DNA of 64,000 nucleotides from Aquamicrobium lusatiense (GTDB lineage: Bacteria; Pseudomonadota; Alphaproteobacteria; Rhizobiales; Rhizobiaceae), in contig NZ_JACHEU010000001.1 in assembly GCF_014201615.1 (NCBI RefSeq), positions 2,747,631 through 2,811,630 on the forward strand, read 5' to 3'. The notes under the pieces are model-generated. The model was given only the letters and a program-made list of their open reading frames with translations. It was not told the DNA's origin and did no database searches. Position 1 is the first letter of the stretch; every line of letters begins with the position of its first letter. This document shows positions 28,770 to 38,125 of the stretch, piece by piece. A program made the translations under genes and the position numbers.

Positions 28770-29533
28770 GCGCGCCCGTAACCACCGGCCGTCTCATCGG
28801 CGTCGGCACCGGCCCCGGCGATCCCGAATTGCTGACGCTGAAAGCAGTGCGCGCGCTGGCCGAAGCCGATGTCGTATCCCATTTCGCCAAGCGCAACTCC
28901 ATCGGCAATGCGCGCGCCATCGTCGAAGGCCATATCAGGCCGGACACGGTGGAGCTGCCGCTGCATTACCCAGTCACAACCGAGATCGACAAGGACCATG
29001 CCGACTACAAGGCGCAGATCCTCGCCTTCTACGAGGAGTCGGCGGCAAAGGTGGCCGCACACATTTCGGCCGGCCGCACGGTCGCCGTACTGTCGGAGGG
29101 CGATCCGCTGTTCTACGGCTCCTACATGCATCTGCATGTGCGCCTTGCCCATCGCTTTCCCACGGAAGTCATCCCCGGCGTCACCGCCATGTCGGGGTGC
29201 TGGTCGGCGACCGGCCAGCCCATCGTGCAGGGCGACGATGTGCTGACCGTTCTGCCCGGCACCATGGGCGAGGCCGAACTTGCACGCCGCCTTGCCGACA
29301 CCGACGCCGCCGTGATCATGAAGGTGGGACGCAACCTGCCCAAGATCAGGCGCGCGCTTGCCGCCTCCAACCGGCTCGAAAAAGCGATCTATGTCGAGCG
29401 CGGCACCATGGCCAATGGCGCGTCCATGCGCCTTGCCGAAAAGCCTGACGATGCCGCTCCCTATTTCAGCATCATCCTCGTTGCGGGCTGGGAAAACCGG
29501 CCGGGCGAGCGCGCCTCGGGAGTGGTGGTATGA
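28766..29533 (+). CDS. cobI: Precorrin-2 C20-methyltransferase
   Basis: A SAM-dependent methyltransferase acting at C-20 of precorrin-2, giving precorrin-3A. 255 residues starting at a GTG that overlaps the cobH stop (GTGA at 28766-28769). The SAM-pocket motifs GVGTGPGDPELLTLKA near the N-terminus and LSEGDPLFYGSY in the middle are characteristic of the corrin methylase family. Its stop overlaps the cobJ start. Longer in-frame extensions run through cobH and are discounted. Confidence 0.95.
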   Translation: MSAPVTTGRLIGVGTGPGDPELLTLKAVRALAEADVVSHFAKRNSIGNARAIVEGHIRPDTVELPLHYPVTTEIDKDHADYKAQILAFYEESAAKVAAHISAGRTVAVLSEGDPLFYGSYMHLHVRLAHRFPTEVIPGVTAMSGCWSATGQPIVQGDDVLTVLPGTMGEAELARRLADTDAAVIMKVGRNLPKIRRALAASNRLEKAIYVERGTMANGASMRLAEKPDDAAPYFSIILVAGWENRPGERASGVVV

Positions 29534-30291
29534 GCGGCCGCCTCGCCATCATCGGGCTCGGCCCCGGCAATGAAGCGCAGGTGACGCCGGAAGCCAGCCG
29601 CGCCGTCGCGCAAGCCACCTTATTCTACGGCTACAAGCCCTATGTCGACCGGCTCGACCTGCGCCCCGACCAGACCCGCATCGCCTCCGACAATCGCGAG
29701 GAACTGGCGCGCGCTAAGGAAGCGCTGGAAAAGGCTGTCGAAGGCCACAGCGTCGCCGTCGTGTCGGGCGGCGATCCCGGTGTCTTCGCCATGGCCGCAG
29801 CCGTGTGCGAAGCGATCGAATCCGGCCCGGAGGCTTGGAAGGCGCTCGACATCGAGATCGTGCCCGGCATCACCGCCATGCTGGCGGTTGCGGCCCGCAT
29901 CGGCGCGCCGCTCGGCCACGATTTCTGCGCTATCTCGCTGTCGGACAACCTGAAGCCATGGGACCTGATCGAGCTGCGCCTGCTGGCGGCGGCCGGCGCC
30001 GGCTTCGTCGTCGCCCTCTACAACCCGATTAGCAAATCGCGCCCCTGGCAGCTCGGCCGCGCATTCGAGGCGCTGGCGGCCATCCTGCCCGGCACGGTGC
30101 CGGTCATTTTCGGCCGCGCCGCCGGCCGGCCGGACGAGCGCATCGAAGTCTGCCTGCTGGCCGACGCGAAACCGGAAATGGCCGACATGGCCACCTGCAT
30201 CATCGTCGGCTCGACAGAGACGCGCATCATCAGGCGCAGCGACAGGCCAGCACTGGTCTACACGCCGCGAGCCGCGACGAGGCCGAAATGA
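29530..30291 (+). CDS. cobJ: Precorrin-3B C17-methyltransferase
   Basis: Methylates C-17 of precorrin-3B and performs the ring contraction to precorrin-4. 253 residues with the GLGPGNEAQVTPEA N-terminal motif, SGGDPGVFAMA, and VALYNPISKSRPWQ, which is diagnostic for CobJ/CbiH. It overlaps cobI by ATGA. Its last 34 bp are shared with the 3' end of the oppositely oriented cobK. Confidence 0.95.
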   Translation: MSGRLAIIGLGPGNEAQVTPEASRAVAQATLFYGYKPYVDRLDLRPDQTRIASDNREELARAKEALEKAVEGHSVAVVSGGDPGVFAMAAAVCEAIESGPEAWKALDIEIVPGITAMLAVAARIGAPLGHDFCAISLSDNLKPWDLIELRLLAAAGAGFVVALYNPISKSRPWQLGRAFEALAAILPGTVPVIFGRAAGRPDERIEVCLLADAKPEMADMATCIIVGSTETRIIRRSDRPALVYTPRAATRPK

Positions 30292-31019
30292 GTACAGGTC
30301 ATCGCGACCAGTTCCCCGACGCTGGAAGCGGACGGCACCTGCGGCAGTTCCGGCCGGCGGATCATGATCACCTCGATGCCGAGCGCCCGCGCCGCCGCGA
30401 TCTTACCGTAGCTGGCCGCGCCGCCGCTGTCCTTCGAGACGAGCGAATCGATGCGGTTTTCCGTCAGCAATGCACGCTCGGCCTCTTCGCCGAACGGTCC
30501 GCGCGCCAGAATGTAGCGCACATCGGGAACCGCCAGCGGCGGCTCGACAGGATCGACGCTGCGGATGAGGTAAAAATGCTGCAAGGCGGCCGCGAAGGCA
30601 CCCACCTCCTGCCGGCCTATGCTCAGGAACACGCGGCGCGGCGCGCGCCCGAGCGCCCGCACCGCATCCGCCACACCGTCCGCAAAGGTCCAGCGGTCGC
30701 CCTCCCGCTGCTCCCAGCCCGGACGACGCAGCGCCAGTATCGTGACACCCGCCTCCCACGCAGCCTTGGCCGCATTGGCGGAAATCCGCGCCGCATAAGG
30801 GTGGGTGGCGTCGATCAGCAGCTCGATCCGCTGTTCGGCCAGGTGGCGCGCCAGCCCCTCCGCACCGCCGAAGCCGCCCACACGCACCGGCACCGGCTGG
30901 CGAACCGGGTTTTCGGTGCGCCCGGCCAGCGAGAGCTGGACGTCGAGTTCCCGCACGGCCGCAAGCTTTTCCGCAGCCTGCCGCGCTTCCGTCGTTCCGC
31001 CCAGAATGAGGATGCGCAT
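30258..31019 (-). CDS. cobK: Precorrin-6A reductase
   Basis: An NADPH-dependent reductase converting precorrin-6A to precorrin-6B. 253 residues from the ATG at 31019 ([20 protein letters not shown]). Family segments include LLIDATHPYAARISANA and LVSKDSGGAASYGKIAAARALGI. It is the only cob gene on the minus strand: it overlaps the 3' end of cobJ by 34 bp, and its start codon is embedded in the same CATG as the cobL start. A possible AAGGAG lies 11 nt upstream, inside cobL. Its transcript is antisense to the main operon RNA. Confidence 0.94.
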   Translation of the reverse strand: MRILILGGTTEARQAAEKLAAVRELDVQLSLAGRTENPVRQPVPVRVGGFGGAEGLARHLAEQRIELLIDATHPYAARISANAAKAAWEAGVTILALRRPGWEQREGDRWTFADGVADAVRALGRAPRRVFLSIGRQEVGAFAAALQHFYLIRSVDPVEPPLAVPDVRYILARGPFGEEAERALLTENRIDSLVSKDSGGAASYGKIAAARALGIEVIMIRRPELPQVPSASSVGELVAMTCTHFGLVAARGV

Positions 31020-32244
31020 GTCGGCTGAGGCTCCTTCCCGCCCGTGGCTCACCATCGTCGGCATTGGTGAAGACGGCATATCCGGTCTCGGCGACGAGGC
31101 CAAGCATGCGATCGCCGCAGCAGAATTCGTGTTTGGCGGCGCCCGGCATCTGGAACTCGCCGCTGCCCTCATCGGGGGCGAAGCGCGCCAATGGCCGAAA
31201 CCGTTCGACGCGGCCATGAGCGCGGTGACGGCCCTTGCCGGCCGCAATGTCTGCGTGCTGGCATCCGGCGATCCGTTCTTTCACGGCGTCGGGACCAACC
31301 TTGCCCGTGTCATACCGCCAGAACAGATCCGCGCGATCCCCGCGCCTTCCTCCATCTCGCTCGCCGCTGCCCGCATGGGCTGGGCCTTGCAGGACGTCGA
31401 AACCGTCTCGCTGCATGGTCGTCCCATCGACCTGATCCGCACGCTGCTGCATCCCGGCGCGCGCATCCTCGCTCTGACCTCGGATGGAGAAGCCCCGGCG
31501 GCAATCGCGGCGATGCTTGCCGAACTCGGCTTCGGACCGTCACGCATCACCGTTCTGGAAGCGCTGGGCGGTCCGAACGAGCGTATCCGCAGCACTCGCG
31601 CAGCATCCTTCGACCTCGAAAACATCAATCCACTCAACGTGCTGGCGCTGGAAATTGAATCGATACCGCAGGCGCGCATCTTGCCCCTCACGCCCGGTAT
31701 CGCCGACGACCTGTTCGAGCATGACGGCCAGATCACCAAGCGCGAGGTTCGTGCCCTGACGCTTTCGGCGCTGAGCCCCCGGCGCGGCGAACTGTTGTGG
31801 GACATTGGCGCGGGCGCAGGCTCCGTCGCCATCGAATGGATGCTGGCGCACCCCTCTCTGCATGCCATCGCCATCGAAGCCGACGCTGAGCGCGCCGCCC
31901 GCATCACCCGCAACGCCGCCGCCTTCGGCGTGCCGGGCCTGACAATCGCCCACGGCGCGGCTCCGGCAGCACTGGCCGGTCTCGAAACGCCGGATGCCAT
32001 CTTCATCGGCGGCGGCGGCTCCGATCCGGGCGTTCTCGACGCAGCCATCCAGGCGTTGCGTCCCGGCGGGCGTCTGGTCGCCAATGCCGTCACGCTCGAA
32101 ATGGAGGCGCTGCTGATCGCCCGCCATGCGGCACTGGGCGGAACGCTCACCCGAATTTCCGTCGCGCGCGCGGCACCCGTCGGCACCATGACCGGCTGGA
32201 AACCGGCCATGCCGGTTACGCAATGGAGCTGGGAGAAACCATGA
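31018..32244 (+). CDS. cobL: Precorrin-6Y C5,15-methyltransferase (decarboxylating)
   Basis: A bifunctional fusion: the N-terminal half (CbiE-like) methylates C-5, and the C-terminal half (CbiT-like) methylates C-15 and decarboxylates the acetate side chain. 408 residues from the ATG at 31018. CbiE features are [17 protein letters not shown] and [12 protein letters not shown]. The CbiT Rossmann motif [13 protein letters not shown] is near residue 262. GAGG lies about 7 nt upstream, within the antisense of cobK. Its stop overlaps cobE. Confidence 0.95.
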   Translation: MSAEAPSRPWLTIVGIGEDGISGLGDEAKHAIAAAEFVFGGARHLELAAALIGGEARQWPKPFDAAMSAVTALAGRNVCVLASGDPFFHGVGTNLARVIPPEQIRAIPAPSSISLAAARMGWALQDVETVSLHGRPIDLIRTLLHPGARILALTSDGEAPAAIAAMLAELGFGPSRITVLEALGGPNERIRSTRAASFDLENINPLNVLALEIESIPQARILPLTPGIADDLFEHDGQITKREVRALTLSALSPRRGELLWDIGAGAGSVAIEWMLAHPSLHAIAIEADAERAARITRNAAAFGVPGLTIAHGAAPAALAGLETPDAIFIGGGGSDPGVLDAAIQALRPGGRLVANAVTLEMEALLIARHAALGGTLTRISVARAAPVGTMTGWKPAMPVTQWSWEKP

Positions 32245-32627
32245 TCGTTGCCGGCATAGGCTGCCGCAGGGGCGTTTCGAGCGAACAGGTTCTTGCGGCG
32301 GTGGAATCAGCACTGGAACCTTATGGCCTGTCACCCGAACTGCTGTCCGGCCTCGCTACCGCCAAGCAGAAGGCAGGCGAAAAGGCGATCATCGAAGCCG
32401 GCCATGCGCTGCGTCTGCCTGTCTTTCTGGTCGACGGTCCCGCCCTGCAGATGGTTTCGCTGCGCAGCATGACGAAATCTGCCGCCTCGATGGCCGCCAC
32501 CGGCAGCCCCTCCGTATCGGAAACGGCGGCGCTTGCCGCCACAGGTCAAAGGTCGCGGTTGCTCGGCCCCCGCACCATCCATGGCCCGGTCACCTGCGCC
32601 ATCGCGGTCGATGGAGACACGCCATGA
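32241..32627 (+). CDS. cobE: CobE / CbiG C-terminal domain cobalamin biosynthesis protein
   Basis: A 128-residue single-domain protein related to the C-terminal domain of CbiG. It is required for efficient aerobic B12 synthesis, but its exact reaction is unclear. The sequence begins [21 protein letters not shown], the family hallmark. The ATG at 32241 overlaps the cobL stop, and its own stop overlaps cobM. An in-frame start 18 nt upstream is less likely. Confidence 0.9.
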   Translation: MIVAGIGCRRGVSSEQVLAAVESALEPYGLSPELLSGLATAKQKAGEKAIIEAGHALRLPVFLVDGPALQMVSLRSMTKSAASMAATGSPSVSETAALAATGQRSRLLGPRTIHGPVTCAIAVDGDTP

Positions 32628-33388
32628 CTGTTCATTTCATTGGCGCCGGTCCGGGCGCTGCCGACCTGATCACCCTGCGCGGCGCAAAACTGCTCGGCTC
32701 CTGTCCGGTGTGCCTCTACGCGGGCTCCGTCGTCTCGCCTGAACTGCTTCAGCATTGCGGGCCGGAAACGAAGCTCATCGACACCGCCCCGATGTCGCTG
32801 GATGAGATCGAAGCCGAATATCGCGCCGCCCACGCGGCCGGGCAGGACGTGGCACGGCTGCATTCGGGAGACCTTTCGGTTTGGAGCGCGGTGGCCGAGC
32901 AGATCCGCCGGCTGGAGCGCGCCGGCATTGCCTATACGCTCACCCCCGGCGTGCCCTCCTTCGCAGCCGCCGCTGCCGCGCTCGGGCGTGAGCTTACCAT
33001 TCCCGAAGTGGCGCAAAGCCTTGTGCTGACCCGCATTTCCGGCCGCGCCTCGAAGATGCCGCCCGGTGAAACGCTGGGCGCCTTCGGCCGCACCGGCTCG
33101 ACGCTTGCCATCCACCTCGCCATCCATGCCATCGAGCAGGTGGTGGCGGAACTGACGCCGCACTACGGCGCTGACTGCCCGGTCGCGGTCGTCTTCCGCG
33201 CCTCATGGCCGCAACAGCGCATCGTCAGGGCAACGCTGGCCACCATCGTTGAGGAGCTTGGCAAAGACCCGATCGAGCGCTCCGCCATCATCTTCGTCGG
33301 CCACTCGCTGACTGCCGGAGATTTTACCGAAAGCGCGCTCTACGATGCCGCGTATCAGCGCCGCTTTCGCGGCCGGGAGGGCGCATGA
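32624..33388 (+). CDS. cobM: Precorrin-4 C11-methyltransferase
   Basis: A SAM-dependent corrin methylase acting at C-11 of precorrin-4, giving precorrin-5. 254 residues with [18 protein letters not shown], the CobM-type [13 protein letters not shown] and [15 protein letters not shown] motifs, and a conserved C-terminal [10 protein letters not shown] segment. It is coupled by ATGA overlaps to both neighbours. Confidence 0.95.
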   Translation: MTVHFIGAGPGAADLITLRGAKLLGSCPVCLYAGSVVSPELLQHCGPETKLIDTAPMSLDEIEAEYRAAHAAGQDVARLHSGDLSVWSAVAEQIRRLERAGIAYTLTPGVPSFAAAAAALGRELTIPEVAQSLVLTRISGRASKMPPGETLGAFGRTGSTLAIHLAIHAIEQVVAELTPHYGADCPVAVVFRASWPQQRIVRATLATIVEELGKDPIERSAIIFVGHSLTAGDFTESALYDAAYQRRFRGREGA

Positions 33389-34191
33389 GCCTCGACAAGC
33401 CGAAAGCCGCCCTTGCCGCGGCGCTGAACCGTCTCGATTTCGAGCCGCAGGCGCTGGAACCCGGCCATGTCTGGCTGGCGGGAGCCGGTCCCGGCGATCC
33501 GCGCCTGCTCACGCTCGATGTGCTGGGCGCGATGGCGCAGGCCGATGCGCTTGTGCATGACGCGCTGGTATCGCCCGAAATCATCGCGATCGCCGCGCAG
33601 GCCGAGAAATTTCATGTCGGTAAGCGCGGTGGGCGGCTCTCCATCCCGCAGGAGGAGATCAACGCGCTGCTGGTAAGGCTCGGCCGCGAAGGGCGCAAGG
33701 TTGTGCGACTGAAGGGCGGCCACCCCTATGTGTTCGGGCGCGGCGGCGAGGAAGCACGCGCACTGGTGGATGCGGGCATCCCTTACCGCGTGCTGCCGGG
33801 CGTAACTTCCGCTTTCGGCGGGCTCACCTCGGCCGGAATTCCCGCGACCATGCGCGGCGTCAATGGCGCGATCATCCTCGCCACCGGCTTCGCTGCCGTC
33901 TCCGATGACCGGCCGGACTGGGCGGCCCTTGCCCGCACCGGCCAGCCCATCGTCATATATATGGGCCTCACCCATATGGAAGCGACAGTTGCCGACCTGA
34001 TGGCAGGCGGGCTTTCACCCGACACGCCCGCAGCGCTTATCGAAAACGCCACGCTGGCGCAGGAGCGCACCGTGATCGCAACGCTCGGCACGCTGGTGGA
34101 AGCAGCGGCACGCGAAAATGTCGTTTCCCCGGCGCTTATCGTTGTCGGTCATATCGTGGCGCTGCGCGGGCAACTGGCGGGCAGGCCATGA
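33385..34191 (+). CDS. cobA: Uroporphyrinogen-III C-methyltransferase
   Basis: Adds methyl groups at C-2 and C-7 of uroporphyrinogen III, making precorrin-2, the entry to corrins and siroheme. 268 residues with [36 protein letters not shown] and [18 protein letters not shown]. It is a stand-alone SUMT without the CysG dehydrogenase domain. ATGA overlaps link it to cobM and cobB. Confidence 0.95.
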   Translation: MSLDKPKAALAAALNRLDFEPQALEPGHVWLAGAGPGDPRLLTLDVLGAMAQADALVHDALVSPEIIAIAAQAEKFHVGKRGGRLSIPQEEINALLVRLGREGRKVVRLKGGHPYVFGRGGEEARALVDAGIPYRVLPGVTSAFGGLTSAGIPATMRGVNGAIILATGFAAVSDDRPDWAALARTGQPIVIYMGLTHMEATVADLMAGGLSPDTPAALIENATLAQERTVIATLGTLVEAAARENVVSPALIVVGHIVALRGQLAGRP

Positions 34192-35507
34192 CGGCGCGCG
34201 CCATCATCGTCGGCGCGCCGCGCTCGGGCGCGGGCAAGACCAGCGTCACCATCGGCCTGCTGCGGGCGCTGGCCCGGCGCGGCCTGCGGGTGCGCGGCGC
34301 CAAGTCCGGCCCGGACTACATCGACCCCGGCTTTCACGAAGCCGCAACCGGCCTCGCCGGCGTCAATCTCGACAGCTGGGCGATGGCGCCGTCGCTGCTC
34401 AACGCCCTTGCCGGGCGCGCGGCAGACGATGCCGACATCGTCGTTCTGGAGAGCGCCATGGGCCTGTTCGACGGCATTCCCGGCACGCCCGGCCGCTCCG
34501 GTGCCGCCTCTGATCTGGCAGCGCTTTACGGCATTCCGACGCTGCTGGTGCTTGACGTCTCCGGCCAGTCCACCACGGTCGCAGCTGTGGCGAAGGGCTT
34601 CGCCATCTACCGGCCCGAAGTGCGCATCGCCGGCGTCGTGCTGAACCGGCTGGGCAGCGAGCGGCACCGCCGTCTGTGCGCCGAAGCGGTGGAGGCGATC
34701 GGCCTGCCAGTGGTTGGCGCCATTGAACGCGACCCAACCCTGACCATGCCCGAGCGCCATCTGGGGCTGGTACAGGCCGGCGAGCATGACGATCTGATCG
34801 CCTTCATCGACCGCATGGCCGACATGGCCGAACGCTCCATCGACCTCGACAGGGTGATCGAACTCGCAGCACCGCTCGCCCCGCAGACAGGTGATTTCAT
34901 CTGTGCCCTGCCCCCGCCCGGACAACGCATCGCGCTGGCGCAGGATCGCGCCTTCACGTTTCTCTATCCACATGTCGCCCGCCATTGGCGCGACGCGGGC
35001 GCGGAAATCGTGCCCTTCTCGCCGCTGGCCGACGAGGGACCGGCACCCGATTGCGATGTCTGCTGGCTGCCCGGCGGCTATCCCGAACTCCATGCCGGGG
35101 CGCTGGCTGCCGCGGGAAATTTCCGCAGCAGGATGTCGGCGTTTGCGGCGCAGAAGCCGGTGCATGGCGAGTGCGGCGGCTACATGGTTCTGGGCGAGGT
35201 TCTGGAGGATGCCGACGGCGCCACCCACAAGATGCTCGGCCTGCTCGGCCATGCCACCAGCTTCGCCAGACGCAAGATGAACCTCGGCTACCGGCAGGCG
35301 CGCCTTCTGGCTAATTGCCCGCTCGGACGCGCCGGCGACACCATTCGCGGTCATGAATTCCACTATGCGCGGGTGGTCGCTGCGGGTAATGACGATCCGC
35401 TCGCCGAACTCGCCGACGGTCAGGGCAATCCGCTCGGGTCCGCCGGAGGACGGCGTGGCCATGTCAGCGGCTCCTTTTTCCATGCTATTGCGCGGGCGGA
35501 AGCATGA
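34188..35507 (+). CDS. cobB: Hydrogenobyrinate a,c-diamide synthase
   Basis: A glutamine-dependent amidotransferase that amidates the a and c side chains before cobalt insertion. 439 residues. The N-terminal dethiobiotin-synthetase-like ATPase has GAPRSGAGKTSVTIG and the substrate segment KSGPDYIDPGFHEAAT. The C-terminal GATase domain has the nucleophile Cys in HGECGGYMVLGE and a C-terminal GHVSGSFFH. It overlaps cobA and the next gene by ATGA. Confidence 0.95.
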   Translation: MTARAIIVGAPRSGAGKTSVTIGLLRALARRGLRVRGAKSGPDYIDPGFHEAATGLAGVNLDSWAMAPSLLNALAGRAADDADIVVLESAMGLFDGIPGTPGRSGAASDLAALYGIPTLLVLDVSGQSTTVAAVAKGFAIYRPEVRIAGVVLNRLGSERHRRLCAEAVEAIGLPVVGAIERDPTLTMPERHLGLVQAGEHDDLIAFIDRMADMAERSIDLDRVIELAAPLAPQTGDFICALPPPGQRIALAQDRAFTFLYPHVARHWRDAGAEIVPFSPLADEGPAPDCDVCWLPGGYPELHAGALAAAGNFRSRMSAFAAQKPVHGECGGYMVLGEVLEDADGATHKMLGLLGHATSFARRKMNLGYRQARLLANCPLGRAGDTIRGHEFHYARVVAAGNDDPLAELADGQGNPLGSAGGRRGHVSGSFFHAIARAEA

Positions 35508-36259
35508 GAAAAAGGCTCGAGCCGCTCGATGTCGCGCTCTGCGTCGCCTTCTTCACGCGACTGCCGCTGCCGCATCTCGACTTCCGCGACCGGCAGCTTG
35601 CCGACGCCATCTGGGCGGCACCCGTCACCGGACTAGCGGTAGCATTCATCTCCGCAGCCGCCTACGCGTCCGGCGTCTGGCTCGGCCTGCCCCCCGGCCC
35701 CGCTGCTGCGATTGCCCTTGCCGTAGCGCTGCTCGCCACCGGTTGCCTGCATGAGGACGGTCTCTCGGACGTAGCGGACGGTTTCGGCGGCGGGTCGACC
35801 CGCGAGCGCAAGCTGGAAATCATGCGCGACAGCCGCATCGGCTCCTACGGCACTGCCGCTTTGATCATCTCCCTGCTGTTGCGCTGGAGCGCACTGGCCG
35901 CTCTCGCCGGGCCAGCGCAGGTATTCGCCGCCCTCATCGCCGCCCATTGCGTCTCGCGCGCCCTGCCCGCTGCCCTGATGCATGTTCTGCCGCCGGCGCG
36001 CGCGGATGGCCTCTCGGCCGCCGCCGGAACGGTTTCGCGGGAAACAGCACTGATCGGTGCCATCATCGGTGCCGTGACGCTCTTAGCCCTCGGCCCCGGC
36101 GCCGCCCTTTTCGCAATCCTCCTTCTCATTGCCCTGCTTGCCGGCTTTGCCGCGCTCTGCCGCCGTCAGATCGGCGGGCAGACGGGCGATACCGCCGGCG
36201 CGTTGCAGCAGCTCGGCGAAATCGCCGTGCTTCTGGTTGCCAGCGCCGTCCTTTCCTGA
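35504..36259 (+). CDS. cobS: Adenosylcobinamide-GDP ribazoletransferase (CobS; CobV in P. denitrificans naming)
   Basis: A membrane enzyme that joins adenosylcobinamide-GDP to alpha-ribazole, forming the nucleotide loop. 251 residues with several hydrophobic helices. The polar active-site motif HEDGLSDVADGFGGGSTRER is followed by IMRDSRIGSYG. It should not be confused with the chelatase CobS. It begins within the end of cobB (ATGA). Confidence 0.94.
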   Translation: MRKRLEPLDVALCVAFFTRLPLPHLDFRDRQLADAIWAAPVTGLAVAFISAAAYASGVWLGLPPGPAAAIALAVALLATGCLHEDGLSDVADGFGGGSTRERKLEIMRDSRIGSYGTAALIISLLLRWSALAALAGPAQVFAALIAAHCVSRALPAALMHVLPPARADGLSAAAGTVSRETALIGAIIGAVTLLALGPGAALFAILLLIALLAGFAALCRRQIGGQTGDTAGALQQLGEIAVLLVASAVLS

Positions 36260-36283
36260 ATCATTTTCGGAGCCCCCCGCCAC

Positions 36284-37294
36284 ATGCCTTTTAAATCGCT
36301 CGAAGAATTGCGCATTGCCTGCCTCTCCCTGCCGGCCGGCAACGAGGAAGCACGAAGTATGGCGGCTCAGCATCAGCAGGTACTCACCAAGCCGCGCGGA
36401 AGCCTCGGCCGGCTTGAGGACATCGCCGGCTGGCTGGCCTGTTGGCAGGGTCGCGACATGCCGAAGCTCGACCGGGTCAAGGTCATCGTCTTCGCCGGCA
36501 ATCATGGCGTGACCGCACAGGGCGTTTCCGCCTATCCGGCGGAAGTGACGGTTCAGATGGTGGCGAACTTCGCCAATGGCGGCGCGGCGATCAACCAGCT
36601 TGCCCGCGTGGCGGATGCCGAGCTGGACGTCATCCCGCTCGACCTCGACCGGCCGACAGGCGATTTCACGCGGGAACCCGCCATGGATGAGGCGGCATTT
36701 CTGGCCGCCGTCTCAACCGGTTATGATGCCGTGGACGAAAACCTAGATCTGGTCTGCTTCGGCGAGATGGGCATCGGCAACACGACACCGGCCGCGGCCA
36801 TAGCCACAGCCCTCTTCGGCGGCGATGTGCAGGGCTGGACCGGCCGCGGAACCGGCGTGGACGATGCCGGGCTCGGCCGCAAGGTAGCGGCCATCGAGGC
36901 CGGACTGAAACGCCACGGCGCGATCATCGCCGACCCGCTGAAAGCCGCAGCAGCCCTCGGCGGCCGCGAACTTGCCGCCATTCTTGGCGCGACGCTGGCT
37001 GCCCGCCACCGCAACGTGCCGGTTCTGCTGGACGGCTTCGTGTGCACGGCAGCGGTCGCGCCGCTGACCCGCCTCCACCCGCAGGGGCTTGCCCACACGC
37101 TGGCCGCGCATGTGTCGGCCGAAGCCGGGCACCAGCGCCTGCTCGAAGCGCTCGCACTGGCTCCCCTGCTCGATCTCGGCATGCGGCTGGGCGAAGGCTC
37201 GGGGGCCTGCCTCGCGGTCAACATCCTGCGCTCGGCGCTGGAATGCCACGCCCGCATGGCAAGCTTCGCCGAGGCCGGGGTTTCGGAAAGCTGA
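36284..37294 (+). CDS. cobT: Nicotinate-nucleotide--dimethylbenzimidazole phosphoribosyltransferase (CobT; CobU in P. denitrificans naming)
   Basis: Makes alpha-ribazole phosphate from DMB and NaMN. 336 residues. Diagnostic motifs are VKVIVFAGNHGVTAQGVSAYP, CFGEMGIGNTTPAAAI and the catalytic-glutamate region GEGSGACLAVNILRSALECH. It is the last gene of the cob operon and starts 24 nt after cobS. It is convergent with the DUF2478 gene, only 3 nt away, with no visible terminator between them. Confidence 0.95.
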   Translation: MPFKSLEELRIACLSLPAGNEEARSMAAQHQQVLTKPRGSLGRLEDIAGWLACWQGRDMPKLDRVKVIVFAGNHGVTAQGVSAYPAEVTVQMVANFANGGAAINQLARVADAELDVIPLDLDRPTGDFTREPAMDEAAFLAAVSTGYDAVDENLDLVCFGEMGIGNTTPAAAIATALFGGDVQGWTGRGTGVDDAGLGRKVAAIEAGLKRHGAIIADPLKAAAALGGRELAAILGATLAARHRNVPVLLDGFVCTAAVAPLTRLHPQGLAHTLAAHVSAEAGHQRLLEALALAPLLDLGMRLGEGSGACLAVNILRSALECHARMASFAEAGVSES

Positions 37295-37297
37295 GCC

Positions 37298-37840
37298 TTA
37301 TCGCCCTGAGGCCGCCAGGCCCTGCCTGAGCACTGCCGGAGCGATGGATTTCCACCAGCCGTCGATCTCGGCCTGCTGCGCCCTTATCATCGTGGCGGTG
37401 GGCGCAAAGCGCTCCCATGGATAGCTGTGCTTGGGCGCGACGGAGGTGATGACCGGCTTGCCCAGAGCACCCGCAGCCTCGAAGGCGCAGAACAGCCCGC
37501 TGCCCACAGCCTCCACCTTGCCGAACTTGCTCAGCACCACCACGTCGCTGCCGGCGATCTGGTCGAGCACGCTTTCGCCTGCGGCGGTCACGCCAAGCTC
37601 GTCGAGGTGGCAGGAGGTGTGCGCGGGCGGCTCATCGAGATACATGGCGAAGCGTTCGCCGGTGACCAGATTGCGCAGCGAACCGGCGCTGCATCGGCTT
37701 TCCGCGGGGCCGTCCGACTCTTCGATGAGACCGCAAACCGCCAGCCCGGCGGCACGCCACCGCGCCACCGCGTTCAGGAACAAGGCCTGAATGGGCGCCG
37801 TTTCGGCGCTTAGGATCGCTGCAATTGCATTCTGGGCCAT
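37298..37840 (-). CDS. DUF2478 family protein
   Basis: About 180 residues from the ATG at 37840, which has AGGT about 5 nt upstream; alternative starts at 37870 (ATG) and 37894 (TTG) lack a Shine-Dalgarno sequence. The protein matches DUF2478, a family predicted to be nucleoside-triphosphatase-like. Features are an N-terminal strand QALFLNAVARWRAAGLAVCGLIEE, then CHLDELGVTAAGESVLDQIAGSDVVVLSKFGKVEA, and PVITSVAPKHSYPWERFA. No classical Walker A is visible. The family often sits near molybdate genes elsewhere, but here its neighbour is the cob operon. The function is unknown. Confidence 0.75.
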   Translation of the reverse strand: MAQNAIAAILSAETAPIQALFLNAVARWRAAGLAVCGLIEESDGPAESRCSAGSLRNLVTGERFAMYLDEPPAHTSCHLDELGVTAAGESVLDQIAGSDVVVLSKFGKVEAVGSGLFCAFEAAGALGKPVITSVAPKHSYPWERFAPTATMIRAQQAEIDGWWKSIAPAVLRQGLAASGR

Positions 37841-38125
37841 GCGCACCTGCTCTGTAACAGCCGTGATCATGAGGTTGGACGTGGCCTCGATCAACCCTGT
37901 TTAGATGACAGGGTGTCGCATGGGTTAGGCAATGATCCGGCAAATTGAAACTGTTTAAAGGCGGATAAGGGAAATCACGGTCTCGTTTTCGCTTGCCGGC
38001 AGCAACTGACGGGCCGGAGGTTCCTAAAATTTAACCCGGCTTTCCTAGAACTCGGCACAGGGGATTTGGGCATCACCTGCCGCGCATCGGGCACGGCGGG
38101 CGAAATATCCTGGGCAACAGCGTAC

